A stretch of 64,000 nt of DNA from SB11 sp037968475 (GTDB lineage: Bacteria > Bacteroidota > Bacteroidia > UBA8524), in NCBI GenBank assembly GCA_037968475.1, contig JBBKVO010000021.1, positions 1 through 64,000 on the forward strand, read 5' to 3'. Both the position numbers and the translations under genes were made by a program. Below, one piece after another: positions 7,468 through 16,448 of this stretch (position 1 is its first letter; the number at the start of each line of letters is the position of its first letter). The notes under the pieces are model-generated. The model did not search any database, was not told the origin of the DNA, and was given only the letters and a program-made list of their open reading frames with translations.

Positions 7468-10026
7468 TTAGTTAACTACCTTTATAGTTTGGGCTTTACC
7501 GTTAGAAATTACTTTAACTATATACACCTTTACTTGGCCATTTGCAGCAGTGTTGTATTTTACTATATCACCGCTTTTTACATTGCTTTGGCTAAATAAT
7601 TTTTGTCCCATCATATTGTACACTTCTACAGTTGCATTTGCAACAGTATTGTTGTTACTGTACGATACATTTATTGCACCATCGGCAGTATAAGCATACA
7701 TTTTTTCTTGGTTAAACAATTCATCAACGCTAGTTGTACTTTTCTTGTTAAAGTTTAATGTAAAACGAGCAGAAGCAAAGTTTTTATCAAAATTAAAAGT
7801 ATAATTATTATTCAACAAATCAGTTTTTGAACCTGTTTTATTATCTACAAGCTCTACATCAAAGTAGTTTTTGTAATCGGTAGTAATTGGTGAAACGGTA
7901 TATGCCATACCATCTTTAAAACTTTCAATATACACAGGTACATTATAATTTTCAGCAATGGGCATAGACGATAAACTTACCATATCTCCATCAGTAGTTT
8001 TGGTATATAAAGTAGGCACTTCGCCTGAAAATGATTTAAATTTATAAATATCCAATTCATTATCAAAGCTATAAGTAGCCCCATCGGTAAAGCAGGTACT
8101 AAACTGATCGGAATTACCATCTGCATCTTTCACTTCTATTCTAAACACATCAAAATCAGTTTTAAAATAGGTATTAGCAGGTAAAGAATCTGTACGGCTG
8201 GTACGGTGTGCATTTTTAAGTTGTATTGATTGTGCAGAGTTATCTGCTTTTACCCAAAAACCAGTAAAAGGAGATATTTGACGTAGCGTGCTATAAACAG
8301 AACTTCCACTGGTATTATAATTTACCAAGGTACTTTGGTTCATAGCAACCATTTGGCCTGCACCTTGATTCCAAATATGTATGGCCTTATACCCAGTACC
8401 AAAGTTCGCATCGTTTATAAGATTTACAACACTAAGGTTGCTTGGAAAATAATTGGGTATCATATTCCAACCACGCTCAGAGTTTAGAGATTTAGTACTA
8501 TTGGGGTCATATGTAAAACCTAAGTTAAAGGTTTTTGTACCATCGTTTGGAGTGCCCGATATTGAAACTGTTGAACTAAAATCCCAAATAGTTGATGAAG
8601 TATTATCTAAATAAATAGAATAGGCTTTGTTTTCATCATCAGTAGTGTTGTTTGCTTGTGTAAAACCAGCAGCTGTGCTAGAACCTATATCGGTAGCATC
8701 CCAGTAATATACATTGCGCTCTCCACTAGGAGTGTGATTGCTGCATAATGTATTAATTCCCGTTTCAAAACTTTCAATAAGTGCATCTACAGGTAAAGCA
8801 AACATCCTCCATCCTTTGTTGGTACTACCTATACTTTTTTGAAATGTTACACTACCCGATACCGAACCACCACCATTGGGTGTACCAGTACCGTGCATTA
8901 GGCTACCACCACTAGCTATGGTTAGTTTACTATTAGTAGTTAGTGTTGAACCTGTTACTATTTCAACCACACCACTATGTGTAAAGGCCGTACCACTTAA
9001 AGATTGTGCTGTGCCTGCAAAGTTTAGCGTTCCCACCCCACTAGTGCCATTTCCATTATTTGTAACATTACCGTGAATGGTAGCTTTAACGCCCGATGCC
9101 AAGGTTAAGGCAAACGTACTATTTATGGTTAAATCTTTGCACGTAAATGCACCCGGAGTGGTTGATGATGCTATAACAGCATCAATAGTACTTGAGGGCA
9201 CTCCTGCACTCCAACTACCAGACCAAGTAGTGCTGGTTACAGTATTAACACAAAGTGTAGGCGAAAAAGCTGCTGCATCATCATAATCCCAGTTAGCACT
9301 ATCATTTAATAATGCAGCAGTATTACCTACGCAAGTATAACGTACATTATCTACCTCGTTTAACGAACCAACTCCTATATAATTAAACAGCACACAATTA
9401 GTACCGGTAGTTAAACCAGGAGGAAGTTCTGAAATATTTTGATTACCGGCACTATATTGCCCATCATCCCAATTAGACGCATTGGTAGCACCAGCTACAT
9501 AATTGGTATGAATTCCACAAATAACAGTACCACCACTTATAGTAAAGTTTGTGGTAGAATCTATTGTGGGATTTTGTATAATAAAAAGCTGGTCTCCACT
9601 GGTAGGTAAATTAATCATCCTTCCAGCAGTAATACTTCCTGCAGATACTGCCGGAAATGTTACTCCGTTGGTTGATGCTACAGGATTCCATATCTGCACC
9701 TGGTCGCCTACATTCATAGCTGATGTAGCTTTCCAAACCATCAACCAATCTGTATAAGTACCACTATTTATTTTAAAATAGTTATTTGCATCCGACCATG
9801 CCCCATCAGTAATTACAATTTCTGTATTTGCAGCTATATTTTTTAATAGCATAAAGGCGAATGAATCGTTCTGAGTTGCCTCAGAATTGTACGCCGAAAA
9901 AGCAATATCTCCGGCAGCAAGGGTTGTTTGGGCATTGACTCTATTATAAGAGCCAATAACAAAAGAGAATAATACAACTAAAAAAACACTCGTTTTTTTA
10001 GCCTTTTCCGTAAAAAGGTTTTTCAT
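7468..10026 (-). CDS. Large secreted protein with T9SS type A sorting domain
   Basis: An 852-residue protein with an N-terminal signal peptide (basic start, hydrophobic core VFLVVLFSFVIG, cleavage near VNAQ). The region after it (LAAGDIAFSAYNSEA ... NTEIVITDGAW) is a beta-rich module common at the start of Bacteroidota surface proteins. The middle is Ser/Thr/Gly-rich and beta-helical in look. The C-terminal 80 or so residues (VEVYNMMGQKLFSQSN ... KVYIVKVISNGKAQTIKVVN) match a type A sorting domain, so it should cross the outer membrane by T9SS and be released or anchored. It follows the formyltransferase gene by only 27 bp on the same strand and may be co-transcribed with it. Ligand or activity unknown. 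Confidence 0.85.
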   Translation of the reverse strand: MKNLFTEKAKKTSVFLVVLFSFVIGSYNRVNAQTTLAAGDIAFSAYNSEATQNDSFAFMLLKNIAANTEIVITDGAWSDANNYFKINSGTYTDWLMVWKATSAMNVGDQVQIWNPVASTNGVTFPAVSAGSITAGRMINLPTSGDQLFIIQNPTIDSTTNFTISGGTVICGIHTNYVAGATNASNWDDGQYSAGNQNISELPPGLTTGTNCVLFNYIGVGSLNEVDNVRYTCVGNTAALLNDSANWDYDDAAAFSPTLCVNTVTSTTWSGSWSAGVPSSTIDAVIASSTTPGAFTCKDLTINSTFALTLASGVKATIHGNVTNNGNGTSGVGTLNFAGTAQSLSGTAFTHSGVVEIVTGSTLTTNSKLTIASGGSLMHGTGTPNGGGSVSGSVTFQKSIGSTNKGWRMFALPVDALIESFETGINTLCSNHTPSGERNVYYWDATDIGSSTAAGFTQANNTTDDENKAYSIYLDNTSSTIWDFSSTVSISGTPNDGTKTFNLGFTYDPNSTKSLNSERGWNMIPNYFPSNLSVVNLINDANFGTGYKAIHIWNQGAGQMVAMNQSTLVNYNTSGSSVYSTLRQISPFTGFWVKADNSAQSIQLKNAHRTSRTDSLPANTYFKTDFDVFRIEVKDADGNSDQFSTCFTDGATYSFDNELDIYKFKSFSGEVPTLYTKTTDGDMVSLSSMPIAENYNVPVYIESFKDGMAYTVSPITTDYKNYFDVELVDNKTGSKTDLLNNNYTFNFDKNFASARFTLNFNKKSTTSVDELFNQEKMYAYTADGAINVSYSNNNTVANATVEVYNMMGQKLFSQSNVKSGDIVKYNTAANGQVKVYIVKVISNGKAQTIKVVN

Positions 10027-10053
10027 AAAGCAACTAATTATTTCTATTTAATC

Positions 10054-10998
10054 TTAAAAAGGTTTTACAAGCAATTGATTTTCTTTTAAGCCTTGCTTCA
10101 ATAGAAAATCTGCGGTAAAAATACCTTCATCAACAGAAATAACCTCAATAGTTATTGCTTTATTATCAACTGTAATAATATCTATTGTCTTATTTTCAGA
10201 ACAATTAATTACACTCCCTGCTATTAATTGTTGGTTATAAACATTTAATTGTTCTTTAATCGACACCTGTACTATTTTAAATACACTTTCACCCCATTTT
10301 GTATAAGCTCCTTTATTCCAAGGGTTGCAGGCATTTACCAAATTATATACATCTACAGCTCTCATTGTACTCCAGTCAATGGCAATATCTTTGGCTGTAG
10401 GCCGATTATAATAATGTGCGTCGTTTAAGTTTTGGGGAACAAGAGGTATTGCATTGCCTAATAACATCAGCTTTTGTACAAAAGTGGCTACCCCCTGCAA
10501 TGTATCCCAACCTATACGCCTATTGTGCATTCCAAAAGTTTCACCTGCTGCAATGGGCACTTTGAATACATCAACTATAGGCCCTGTATCCCAGCCTTCA
10601 TCCATACGATGTATTGTAAGCCCTCCAAACGGTTCTCCATTACGTATTTGCCAAAACACGGGGCTTGCACCTCTGTATGAAGGTAGCAATGCGAAATGAA
10701 AATTAAAAAAGCCAAGTTTAGGGATGGATAGTATATGTGCCGGTATTTTCCACGGAAAGGTAATTACAAACACCACATCTAATTTATTGCTGATAATCCA
10801 TTTTTTAAGGTTAGTTGCAAAACCTTGTTTTTCTAGTTTATCAACAGATGTATTTGCTATGCTAAAGTAATTCTCAAGTTCAGGGGTATCGTCATTTGCT
10901 ACACTGGTTATACCTATTGCAGGGTGCAAACCATTATTTTGCAAAAACTGTATGGCAGGTACTGCCAAAATACTATTACATAGTATGCCTATTTTCAT
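10054..10998 (-). CDS. Formyltransferase-family protein (Fmt/ArnA-like fold)
   Basis: A 314-residue protein of the N10-formyltetrahydrofolate-dependent formyltransferase superfamily. The active-site block reads FNFHFALLPSYRGASPVFW (Asn and His of the N-x-H motif), followed by GGLTIHRMDEGWDTGPI with the catalytic Asp. It departs from housekeeping Met-tRNA formyltransferase in its N-terminus (MKIGILCNSILAVPAIQFL) and in the HFALLPSYRG segment. I therefore infer that it formylates an amine on another small molecule or on a protein. It lies 6 bp after the binding-fold gene, in the same operon, and close to the tail-collar genes. The substrate is unknown. Confidence 0.8.
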   Translation of the reverse strand: MKIGILCNSILAVPAIQFLQNNGLHPAIGITSVANDDTPELENYFSIANTSVDKLEKQGFATNLKKWIISNKLDVVFVITFPWKIPAHILSIPKLGFFNFHFALLPSYRGASPVFWQIRNGEPFGGLTIHRMDEGWDTGPIVDVFKVPIAAGETFGMHNRRIGWDTLQGVATFVQKLMLLGNAIPLVPQNLNDAHYYNRPTAKDIAIDWSTMRAVDVYNLVNACNPWNKGAYTKWGESVFKIVQVSIKEQLNVYNQQLIAGSVINCSENKTIDIITVDNKAITIEVISVDEGIFTADFLLKQGLKENQLLVKPF

Positions 10999-11004
10999 AA
11001 AATA

Positions 11005-12123
11005 TTAAGCGCAGGGATAAGGATTGAACCAACCTGCTTGTATACGCGTGGCATAATCATCCATAAAAGCTTTTATCTCATCAGCCGTGTATGGCGCTAC
11101 CGCAGTAGTTTTATCACCATCACTAATTATGGTCGGAAAGCTGACATTTTTTTGTGTAGTACTATCAAATGTTAAAACACCTCGCGGGCCATTTGTTTCG
11201 CTTCTTTGCAATGCATCACAAAATGCCAAAGCATCAAAATCATCATTAGTGCTTTTGCTAATTACTGTGGCAGCAGCAAAAGCAGTCTCATAAGCTATCA
11301 TTGCATAAACATCAGGATTTATTTTATGCTTCTTCACAAAACTACTCACAAAAATTTGGTTTGCTTCATTGTCAAAACGTTCATCCCAGCATTGGGCACA
11401 AATAACAGGATAATCAGTATTTTTATAGGGCAAACTACCTATGCCCAGCGTTATAACAGGTAAACCCTTGGTGATACCTGATGCTACACATAAATTATAA
11501 AATTTTTCAGCATCCATTCCGCTATAAAAAGCAGTTAACATATCAGGGTTTACTTGCTCCATCATTTGTGGTAATGTTTCAGTAAAATCAACATCCTCCA
11601 TTTTTTTGCTTATGTGTGTGCTTACAATTTTGTTTTCTTCATTCTCAAATCCTTCTGAAAACAATACTGAAAAATTGTATCCGCACTCAAAAAAACCTAT
11701 AGAGTTTAACACCCCACCTTTATAATGTTGTCCGACATATTTACCCAAAAGTGATGTACTTTGCCAAATATCAAGCGAGTTGCAAAATACATAAGGGGCC
11801 AACCCCATTTCATCTTCAGTATCAACACTAACACCCGCCCCCATAAGTAGCAAAGGCTTTTGCGTAGCTGCATACAATTTTTTTAGGTCATCGGCTACTT
11901 TTCGGCCTACCCACGCAAATGTTATATCAACCTCTTCTAACAACAAGCCATTAGCCTTTCCCAATACCACATCGGGTAATACTGCTTTGCCAATATCTTC
12001 AATAATAAATTGGGGTGTTAACCCTAGTTGTTCAAAACCCATTTTAAGTCCCCTAACAATTTGCTGCGGAAACAATGGAAAAATATCAGAGCGAGGAACA
12101 AGAATACCTACTTTTAAATTCAT
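11005..12123 (-). CDS. Cytoplasmic periplasmic-binding-protein-fold (type 1) receptor-like protein
   Basis: A 372-residue protein resembling the branched-chain amino acid receptor (LivJ/AmiC) two-lobed fold. It has MNLKVGILVPRSDIFP at the start, repeated Rossmann-like segments (PLLLMGAGVSVDTEDE; GLPVITLGIGSLPYK) and VYAMIAYETAFAAATVI near the end. There is no signal peptide or lipobox and no neighbouring ABC-transporter permease or ATPase, so it is probably not a transport receptor. It precedes the formyltransferase gene by 6 bp, which suggests a shared ligand or substrate. It could be a cytosolic sensor (like AmiC) or a scaffold. Family assignment is moderate and role unknown. Confidence 0.65.
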   Translation of the reverse strand: MNLKVGILVPRSDIFPLFPQQIVRGLKMGFEQLGLTPQFIIEDIGKAVLPDVVLGKANGLLLEEVDITFAWVGRKVADDLKKLYAATQKPLLLMGAGVSVDTEDEMGLAPYVFCNSLDIWQSTSLLGKYVGQHYKGGVLNSIGFFECGYNFSVLFSEGFENEENKIVSTHISKKMEDVDFTETLPQMMEQVNPDMLTAFYSGMDAEKFYNLCVASGITKGLPVITLGIGSLPYKNTDYPVICAQCWDERFDNEANQIFVSSFVKKHKINPDVYAMIAYETAFAAATVISKSTNDDFDALAFCDALQRSETNGPRGVLTFDSTTQKNVSFPTIISDGDKTTAVAPYTADEIKAFMDDYATRIQAGWFNPYPCA

Positions 12124-12134
12124 AAATTCTTTAA

Positions 12135-12164
12135 TAAAAAAAGCCTAAACTATTAGTTTAGGCT
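12135..12164 (-). terminator. Terminator after the tail-collar trio
   Basis: Stem AGCCTAAAC-TATTA-GTTTAGGCT (12142-12164) followed on the minus strand by a T run (plus-strand A run). It lies between the last tail-collar gene and the binding-fold gene on the same strand. The downstream pair is therefore expressed by read-through or from its own promoter. Confidence 0.8.
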
Positions 12165-12209
12165 AAATATTACACATATTTACTTGGTAATGCAACCAAT
12201 ACAAATATT

Positions 12210-12776
12210 TTAATTGCGAGAAGGAAAAAGACCCTCAACACAAATAATAAAGTTTAACGCTTGATAAGGTGATAGAATACCTATAGGTTGTGCGCCTCCT
12301 GTAACAGCTAAACTCATACCTGAAAACCCTGTAGTTATTTGTGGCGCACCAAATTGAGCATCACCGGGGGTTCCATATATATTCTCATCTGCAGTTGCAA
12401 AATAAGAATCTTTTGGAGTTGCACTATCAGGGTCGCTACTAGACCCGTATATACCCATAGACACCTCTATTCCTCCTAATATTGGGTGTGCGTGTATAGG
12501 CATGGTAGACTGGGTAATAGTTACTTCTTCACTCCCTTCCATTTCGCCCAAGTAATAATCGCTAAGCCCAGGCCCCTGCCCGGCATGCACAGCACGCCTG
12601 CCTCTTAAATCGGGCAAAGCAAAAGTAGTTTGACCATTGCCCCCATAAGTGGTGCCAATCAATGCAAACAATGCGTCGTATTGGCCGATTGCCAATATTT
12701 GTCCTTGGCACAACATCCATTGCCTTGGTGCAAAGTTGCCACCAAATAATCGTATTTCAGCTAAGTATGGATCCAT
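12210..12776 (-). CDS. Tail-collar domain protein (MdpB-like), paralogue 1
   Basis: A 188-residue member of the phage tail collar / microcystin-dependent protein family. The N-terminal domain has the signature AEIRLFGGNFAPRQWMLCQGQ, IGTTYGGNGQTTFALPDLRGR and GQGPGLSDYYLGEMEGSEEVTI, then MPIHAHPI. A variable Ser/Thr/Gly-rich middle follows. The C-terminus ILSPYQALNFIICVEGLFPSRN ends with FPSRN, as in both neighbours. Homologues tend to trimerise as fibre tips or surface ligands in phages, but bacterial chromosomal copies often stand without phage genes, as here. There is no signal peptide. Third and last gene of the tandem trio; a terminator follows. Confidence 0.88.
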   Translation of the reverse strand: MDPYLAEIRLFGGNFAPRQWMLCQGQILAIGQYDALFALIGTTYGGNGQTTFALPDLRGRRAVHAGQGPGLSDYYLGEMEGSEEVTITQSTMPIHAHPILGGIEVSMGIYGSSSDPDSATPKDSYFATADENIYGTPGDAQFGAPQITTGFSGMSLAVTGGAQPIGILSPYQALNFIICVEGLFPSRN

Positions 12777-12809
12777 AATAGTATTTTCTTTTTTTAAGTA
12801 ATTGATAAA

Positions 12810-13379
12810 TTAGTTACGGCTAGGAAAAATACCGTACATACAAATAATATAATTTACAACAGTAAAGGGACTAAGGTGCAGCAAAGGGCGGCTTCCACCA
12901 TTATTTGCTCCCATTATATTTAATGTGGCAGGAACATCCATAGAAGCTACGGGCATATCATCTGCAGCGGCATAAGGAGGGGTTATATTACCGGGCACGG
13001 CTGGATACTGCGTTCCGGCTTCTGTGCTATCACCCTTATCGGTATTACATCTTGGTGCTATTTCAACTGTTGGTTTGCCTGTTAAAATATGTGTATGTGG
13101 TGGTAAATTTGTACTAAGAAGCGTAGTAGTTTCACTTCCGGCTTTCCCCGCCAAAGGATAATTAATTGTCCCGGGATTACTTCCAGGACTAACAGCACTT
13201 CTGCTGCGCATATCGGGTAATCCAAAAGTGGTTCGGCAATCGCCTCCATAAGTGCACCCTAGTATCGAAAATAAAGCCTGATTACTAGCAATTGCTAGCA
13301 ATTGACCATTGCAATATGCCCAGTTTTTGGGGCTGAAATTTGACGCAAACATGCGTATTTCTCCTATATATCCTTCCAT
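12810..13379 (-). CDS. Tail-collar domain protein (MdpB-like), paralogue 2, cysteine-rich variant
   Basis: 189 residues, aligning end to end with its neighbours: GEIRMFASNFSPKNWAYCNGQ, LGCTYGGDCRTTFGLPDMRSR, LPPHTHIL and the C-terminus LLHLSPFTVVNYIICMYG-FPSRN type. Unlike the other two copies it has GCTYGGDC where they have GTTYGGNG, plus an extra Cys at about residue 109, so disulphide or metal binding is possible. The usual GQGPGLSDY motif is altered to SPGSNPGTINY. It is separated by 33-35 bp from the genes on either side, so the three are almost certainly one transcript. The function of chromosomal members is not established. Confidence 0.87.
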   Translation of the reverse strand: MEGYIGEIRMFASNFSPKNWAYCNGQLLAIASNQALFSILGCTYGGDCRTTFGLPDMRSRSAVSPGSNPGTINYPLAGKAGSETTTLLSTNLPPHTHILTGKPTVEIAPRCNTDKGDSTEAGTQYPAVPGNITPPYAAADDMPVASMDVPATLNIMGANNGGSRPLLHLSPFTVVNYIICMYGIFPSRN

Positions 13380-13414
13380 TTCTTAATGTTTTTTAATAGT
13401 TAATAGCTTAATAA

Positions 13415-13990
13415 TTAATTTCTTGAGGGAAATACACCAAACATACAAATGATATAATACACTGCTAGTGTAGGGTCTAATGTTGAAAATGGGATTGATG
13501 CTCCCACACTGCTTACAGTTAACCCAGAGGGAAAAGATACTTGTGTTTGGTAAGCACCCATAACATCATCAGCAGTGGCACTATACAATTCTGCCGATGT
13601 AGTTGTAGCTGGAAATTGTTTATCTCCTACTTCAGGTGTTGTTGCATCTGAAGAGCTAGCTAGTGCTGGAGCTGTAGCTGTAACAGAGCCTGACACAATG
13701 TGATTGTGCGCAGGCATAGTAGCTAAATTAAGTGTAACGTTTGTTTGTCCACCTACTTCTCCTAGCGCGTAATCACTTAATCCGGGGCCTCGACCTTGGC
13801 CAACGGCCGCTCTACCCATTAAATTAGGCAAACCAAATGTAGTGGTACCATTACCACCATAAGTGGTACCCAAAATTGAAAACAAAGCTGTGTTTGAACT
13901 GATTGGCAATATTTGCCCCTGACAGAATGACCAACTTTTAGGGGAAAAGTTACCCCCAAACATTCTTATTTCTCCGATAAATCCTTCCAT
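13415..13990 (-). CDS. Tail-collar domain protein (MdpB-like), paralogue 3
   Basis: 191 residues and the first gene of the trio. The consensus collar signature is complete: GEIRMFGGNFSPKSWSFCQGQ, LGTTYGGNGTTTFGLPNLMGR, GQGRGPGLSDYALGEVGGQTNVTL, MPAHNH and the C-terminal AVYYIICMFG-FPSRN type. The variable centre (TATAPALASSSDATTPEVGDK) is rich in Ala/Ser/Thr. No signal peptide is present. The gene starts 242 bp from the divergently transcribed carbamoyltransferase gene, and the shared intergenic region carries repeated palindromes. It could be a surface or fibre-like component or a substrate of the neighbouring modifying enzymes; both are inference. Confidence 0.88.
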   Translation of the reverse strand: MEGFIGEIRMFGGNFSPKSWSFCQGQILPISSNTALFSILGTTYGGNGTTTFGLPNLMGRAAVGQGRGPGLSDYALGEVGGQTNVTLNLATMPAHNHIVSGSVTATAPALASSSDATTPEVGDKQFPATTTSAELYSATADDVMGAYQTQVSFPSGLTVSSVGASIPFSTLDPTLAVYYIICMFGVFPSRN

Positions 13991-14232
13991 AATTAATAGT
14001 TGTGTTTTTAACTTTCGATAGCAATTTAAAAAAATATTTCACGCTTACAACATTATTCTAATATTAATTTCTATTACATCTACAAGACCGTTGTTTTTAT
14101 TACTTTTACAGCCCACAGCTTAATAAAAGTGTATTAAACAAACCTGAAACAACTAATAGTTGTATAATTAAATTTTAACAACTATTGGTTGTAGACACGG
14201 TTATTTAACCCCCGTTAAAACACCCTTTTTAG
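13991..14232. promoter_or_regulatory. Divergent promoter region with two ACAACTA-type palindromes
   Basis: The region between the tail-collar trio (minus) and the carbamoyltransferase operon (plus). It holds ACAACTAATAGTTGT at 14149-14163 (perfect 7-1-7 palindrome) and ACAACTATTGGTTGT at 14178-14192 (one arm mismatch region), with centres 29 bp apart. A half-site TAGTTGT lies near 13997, next to the start of paralogue 3. This looks like an operator for a dimeric regulator controlling both directions. No clear -7 box (TAnnTTTG) was found, and no regulator gene is adjacent. Confidence 0.5.
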
Positions 14233-15942
14233 ATGTATAAAAAGCATACATACATTTTAGGTATAAACTTATCACACGATGGTAGCGCTTGCTTACTGAA
14301 AGACGGGGTAATAGCTGTTGCTATTGAAAAAGAAAGACTAACTCGCATAAAACACGACGGCGGCAATGATAAACTAGCAGTAGAGTACTGCTTGGCTACT
14401 GAAGGTATTACTATAAATGATATTGACTTAGTGGTGCAAAATGCCAATTTTGAAAAGGAAATAATACAAATAGACCGTTACTCAGGCCAAAGGGCATTCC
14501 CTGCAAACTATAAAATACCTGCTGTAACAATATCTCACCATTTAGCACACGCCTATAGTGCCATTGGCACTAGCCCTTTTGATGTTTGTAATGTAATGGT
14601 TATAGATGGCTGTGGCAGTCCATTCACACAATGTGATGATTTAGACAAAACCTTTATACCTAATATCGATGAGGTAAAAGCCAGCCCACAAAATTTTTGG
14701 TGCGAGAAACTAAGTTTATATAAATACAATGGCACACTAACACCTATATATAAAGACTTTTCGCCATTTAGACATACGCAGCCTACAAAACCACTACAAA
14801 TGCCCACCATTACCCACTCCATTGGTGGGGTGTACCAAGTGGTAAGCGAATATTGCTTTGGCAGTACTGATGATACGGGTAAGCTAATGGGACTTTCGCC
14901 CTATGGAGAAAAGGGAGTTTATACACAACCAATTTTTGAATTGAAAGATGGCCGTGTGTTTAATACTTTTGATTGGATGAACGAGCTTACCCTTCCCTCT
15001 CACTCTTATTTAGATTTTAAAGCTAATTTCAAATACTACTCTAATATTGCCCGTTGGGTACAAGATGAAACTGAAAGGGCATTGCTATACTTATTTAATT
15101 ACCATCAGACACACCACCCACAAAATAACTGGTGCTATGCGGGTGGTGTGGCACTAAATGCAGTGGCCAACCAACGTATTTGGGCTGAGACTGATATACA
15201 AAGCCTATACATACAACCTGCTGCTGCCGACAATGGTATTGCCATTGGTTGCGCCTACTATGGCTGGCTAGAGGTTTTGAAACGTGAGAAGGTGAAACAC
15301 AAAGGACATTCAAACTTTGGAAAACACTACCCGCAAAACAATATTGAAAGTACGGATGACACTTTAATAGTAAGCGAGTACACTGACACCACAGAAACTA
15401 CTGCCGAGCTATTGGCCGACGGCAAGGTAATTGGCTGGTTTACTAGCGGCTGCGAGTTTGGCCCCCGTGCTTTGGGCTTTCGCAGCATACTTGCCCACCC
15501 TGAAAAAGAGGGCTTACGCGATTATATCAACCGAGAAATAAAAAATCGTGAAGATTTCCGCCCCTTTGCCCCCGCCGTTCTTAGAGAAGATGTTACCAAA
15601 TATTTTAAATACGATTGGGATTCACCCTATATGATATTGGTAAACCCGGTAAAAAAAGAATGGGAACAACGCTTGCAAAATGTAGTTCACCTAAACGGTA
15701 CTGCACGTGTGCAAACCGTTACAACGCAAAATAATCCTGCATTTTATAAGCTACTATTAGCATTTAAAAAAATAACAGGCTTATCACTACTATTAAATAC
15801 ATCTTTTAATAACAGAGGTATGCCTATTGTAGAAACGCCACAACAAGCCTACGATTTTTTTGTAAACTCGCCTTTAGATGCTTTGATTATTGATAACAAA
15901 ATATACAGCAAACAAACACATGGAGAAAAAGTCAACCTTTAA
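14233..15942 (+). CDS. Carbamoyltransferase (NodU/CmcH/TobZ family)
   Basis: A 569-residue enzyme that would transfer a carbamoyl group from carbamoyl phosphate, via carbamoyl-adenylate, to a hydroxyl group of a metabolite. The N-terminal ASKHA-like domain begins YILGINLSHDGSACLLKDG. The metal-binding HHLAHAYSAIG lies at about 101-111, with VIDGCGS and CYAGGVALNAVANQRIW further on. The C-terminal domain has GCEFGPRALGFRSILAHP, DFRPFAPAV and LLLNTSFNNRGMPIVETP. The length is typical. It is the first gene of a four-gene plus-strand operon; the next gene starts inside its 3' end. Members modify antibiotics, Nod factors and other natural products; the substrate here is unknown. Confidence 0.92.
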   Translation: MYKKHTYILGINLSHDGSACLLKDGVIAVAIEKERLTRIKHDGGNDKLAVEYCLATEGITINDIDLVVQNANFEKEIIQIDRYSGQRAFPANYKIPAVTISHHLAHAYSAIGTSPFDVCNVMVIDGCGSPFTQCDDLDKTFIPNIDEVKASPQNFWCEKLSLYKYNGTLTPIYKDFSPFRHTQPTKPLQMPTITHSIGGVYQVVSEYCFGSTDDTGKLMGLSPYGEKGVYTQPIFELKDGRVFNTFDWMNELTLPSHSYLDFKANFKYYSNIARWVQDETERALLYLFNYHQTHHPQNNWCYAGGVALNAVANQRIWAETDIQSLYIQPAAADNGIAIGCAYYGWLEVLKREKVKHKGHSNFGKHYPQNNIESTDDTLIVSEYTDTTETTAELLADGKVIGWFTSGCEFGPRALGFRSILAHPEKEGLRDYINREIKNREDFRPFAPAVLREDVTKYFKYDWDSPYMILVNPVKKEWEQRLQNVVHLNGTARVQTVTTQNNPAFYKLLLAFKKITGLSLLLNTSFNNRGMPIVETPQQAYDFFVNSPLDALIIDNKIYSKQTHGEKVNL

Positions 15943-16435
15943 AAACCCAATAGCACAAACTATCAGCAATTTTTTGTGGAGTATTGGTATACCTATATAT
16001 AGCGCAGAGATAAATGTCGACACTTTTTTACCCGGCATAAGAATAATTGAAGGCGCAATTTTGGTGGATGAAGATAAAATGCTTTCGGCGGGTGATATAC
16101 TACACGAAGCAGGTCATTTAGCTATACTTTCGCCCGAAACAAGAAAAACCCTTACAGATACTGTTGTGTATAATGAGGCTTACCAAGCCGGTGAAGAAAT
16201 GGCGGCAATAGCTTGGAGTTGGGCAGCTATGAAACATTTAGGAATAGCCCCCGAGGTGGTGTTTCATCCCGAAGGTTATAAAGGCGGCTCTGATAATATT
16301 ATAGAAAATTTTGAGCAAGAGCACTATTTTGGCGTACCCGTATTGGCATATAAAGGTTTATGCTTTGACGGTACATCCAGAAATTTGGGGACGAATACCC
16401 CTTTTCCTAAAATGATAAAATGGACTGCTGAATAA
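15920..16435 (+). CDS. Conserved hypothetical protein with HEAGH metal-site motif
   Basis: A 171-residue protein starting at the ATG at 15920 (MEKKSTFKNP), 23 bp inside the carbamoyltransferase 3' end; the upstream ATG at 15890 is less likely. The segment LSAGDILHEAGHLAIL places an HExxH motif at residues 62-66. It is followed by GEEMAAIAWSWAA (E92/E93), which could provide the third zinc ligand, as in gluzincin metallopeptidases. The domain is too short for a known peptidase family I can name. It may be a small metallopeptidase or a metal-dependent accessory protein. Its position between the carbamoyltransferase and the hydroxylases suggests it belongs to the same pathway. Confidence 0.65.
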   Translation: MEKKSTFKNPIAQTISNFLWSIGIPIYSAEINVDTFLPGIRIIEGAILVDEDKMLSAGDILHEAGHLAILSPETRKTLTDTVVYNEAYQAGEEMAAIAWSWAAMKHLGIAPEVVFHPEGYKGGSDNIIENFEQEHYFGVPVLAYKGLCFDGTSRNLGTNTPFPKMIKWTAE

Positions 16436-16448
16436 AATTTAACAAACA

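Noticed and set aside
10054..10998. Housekeeping methionyl-tRNA formyltransferase (fmt)
   Set aside because: Its core motif and N-terminus differ from Fmt and it lies in an accessory operon; called only as formyltransferase family.
12210..13990. A prophage or tailocin suggested by three tail-collar proteins
   Set aside because: No capsid, terminase, portal, sheath, tube, baseplate, integrase or holin gene is present. The neighbours are metabolic enzymes.
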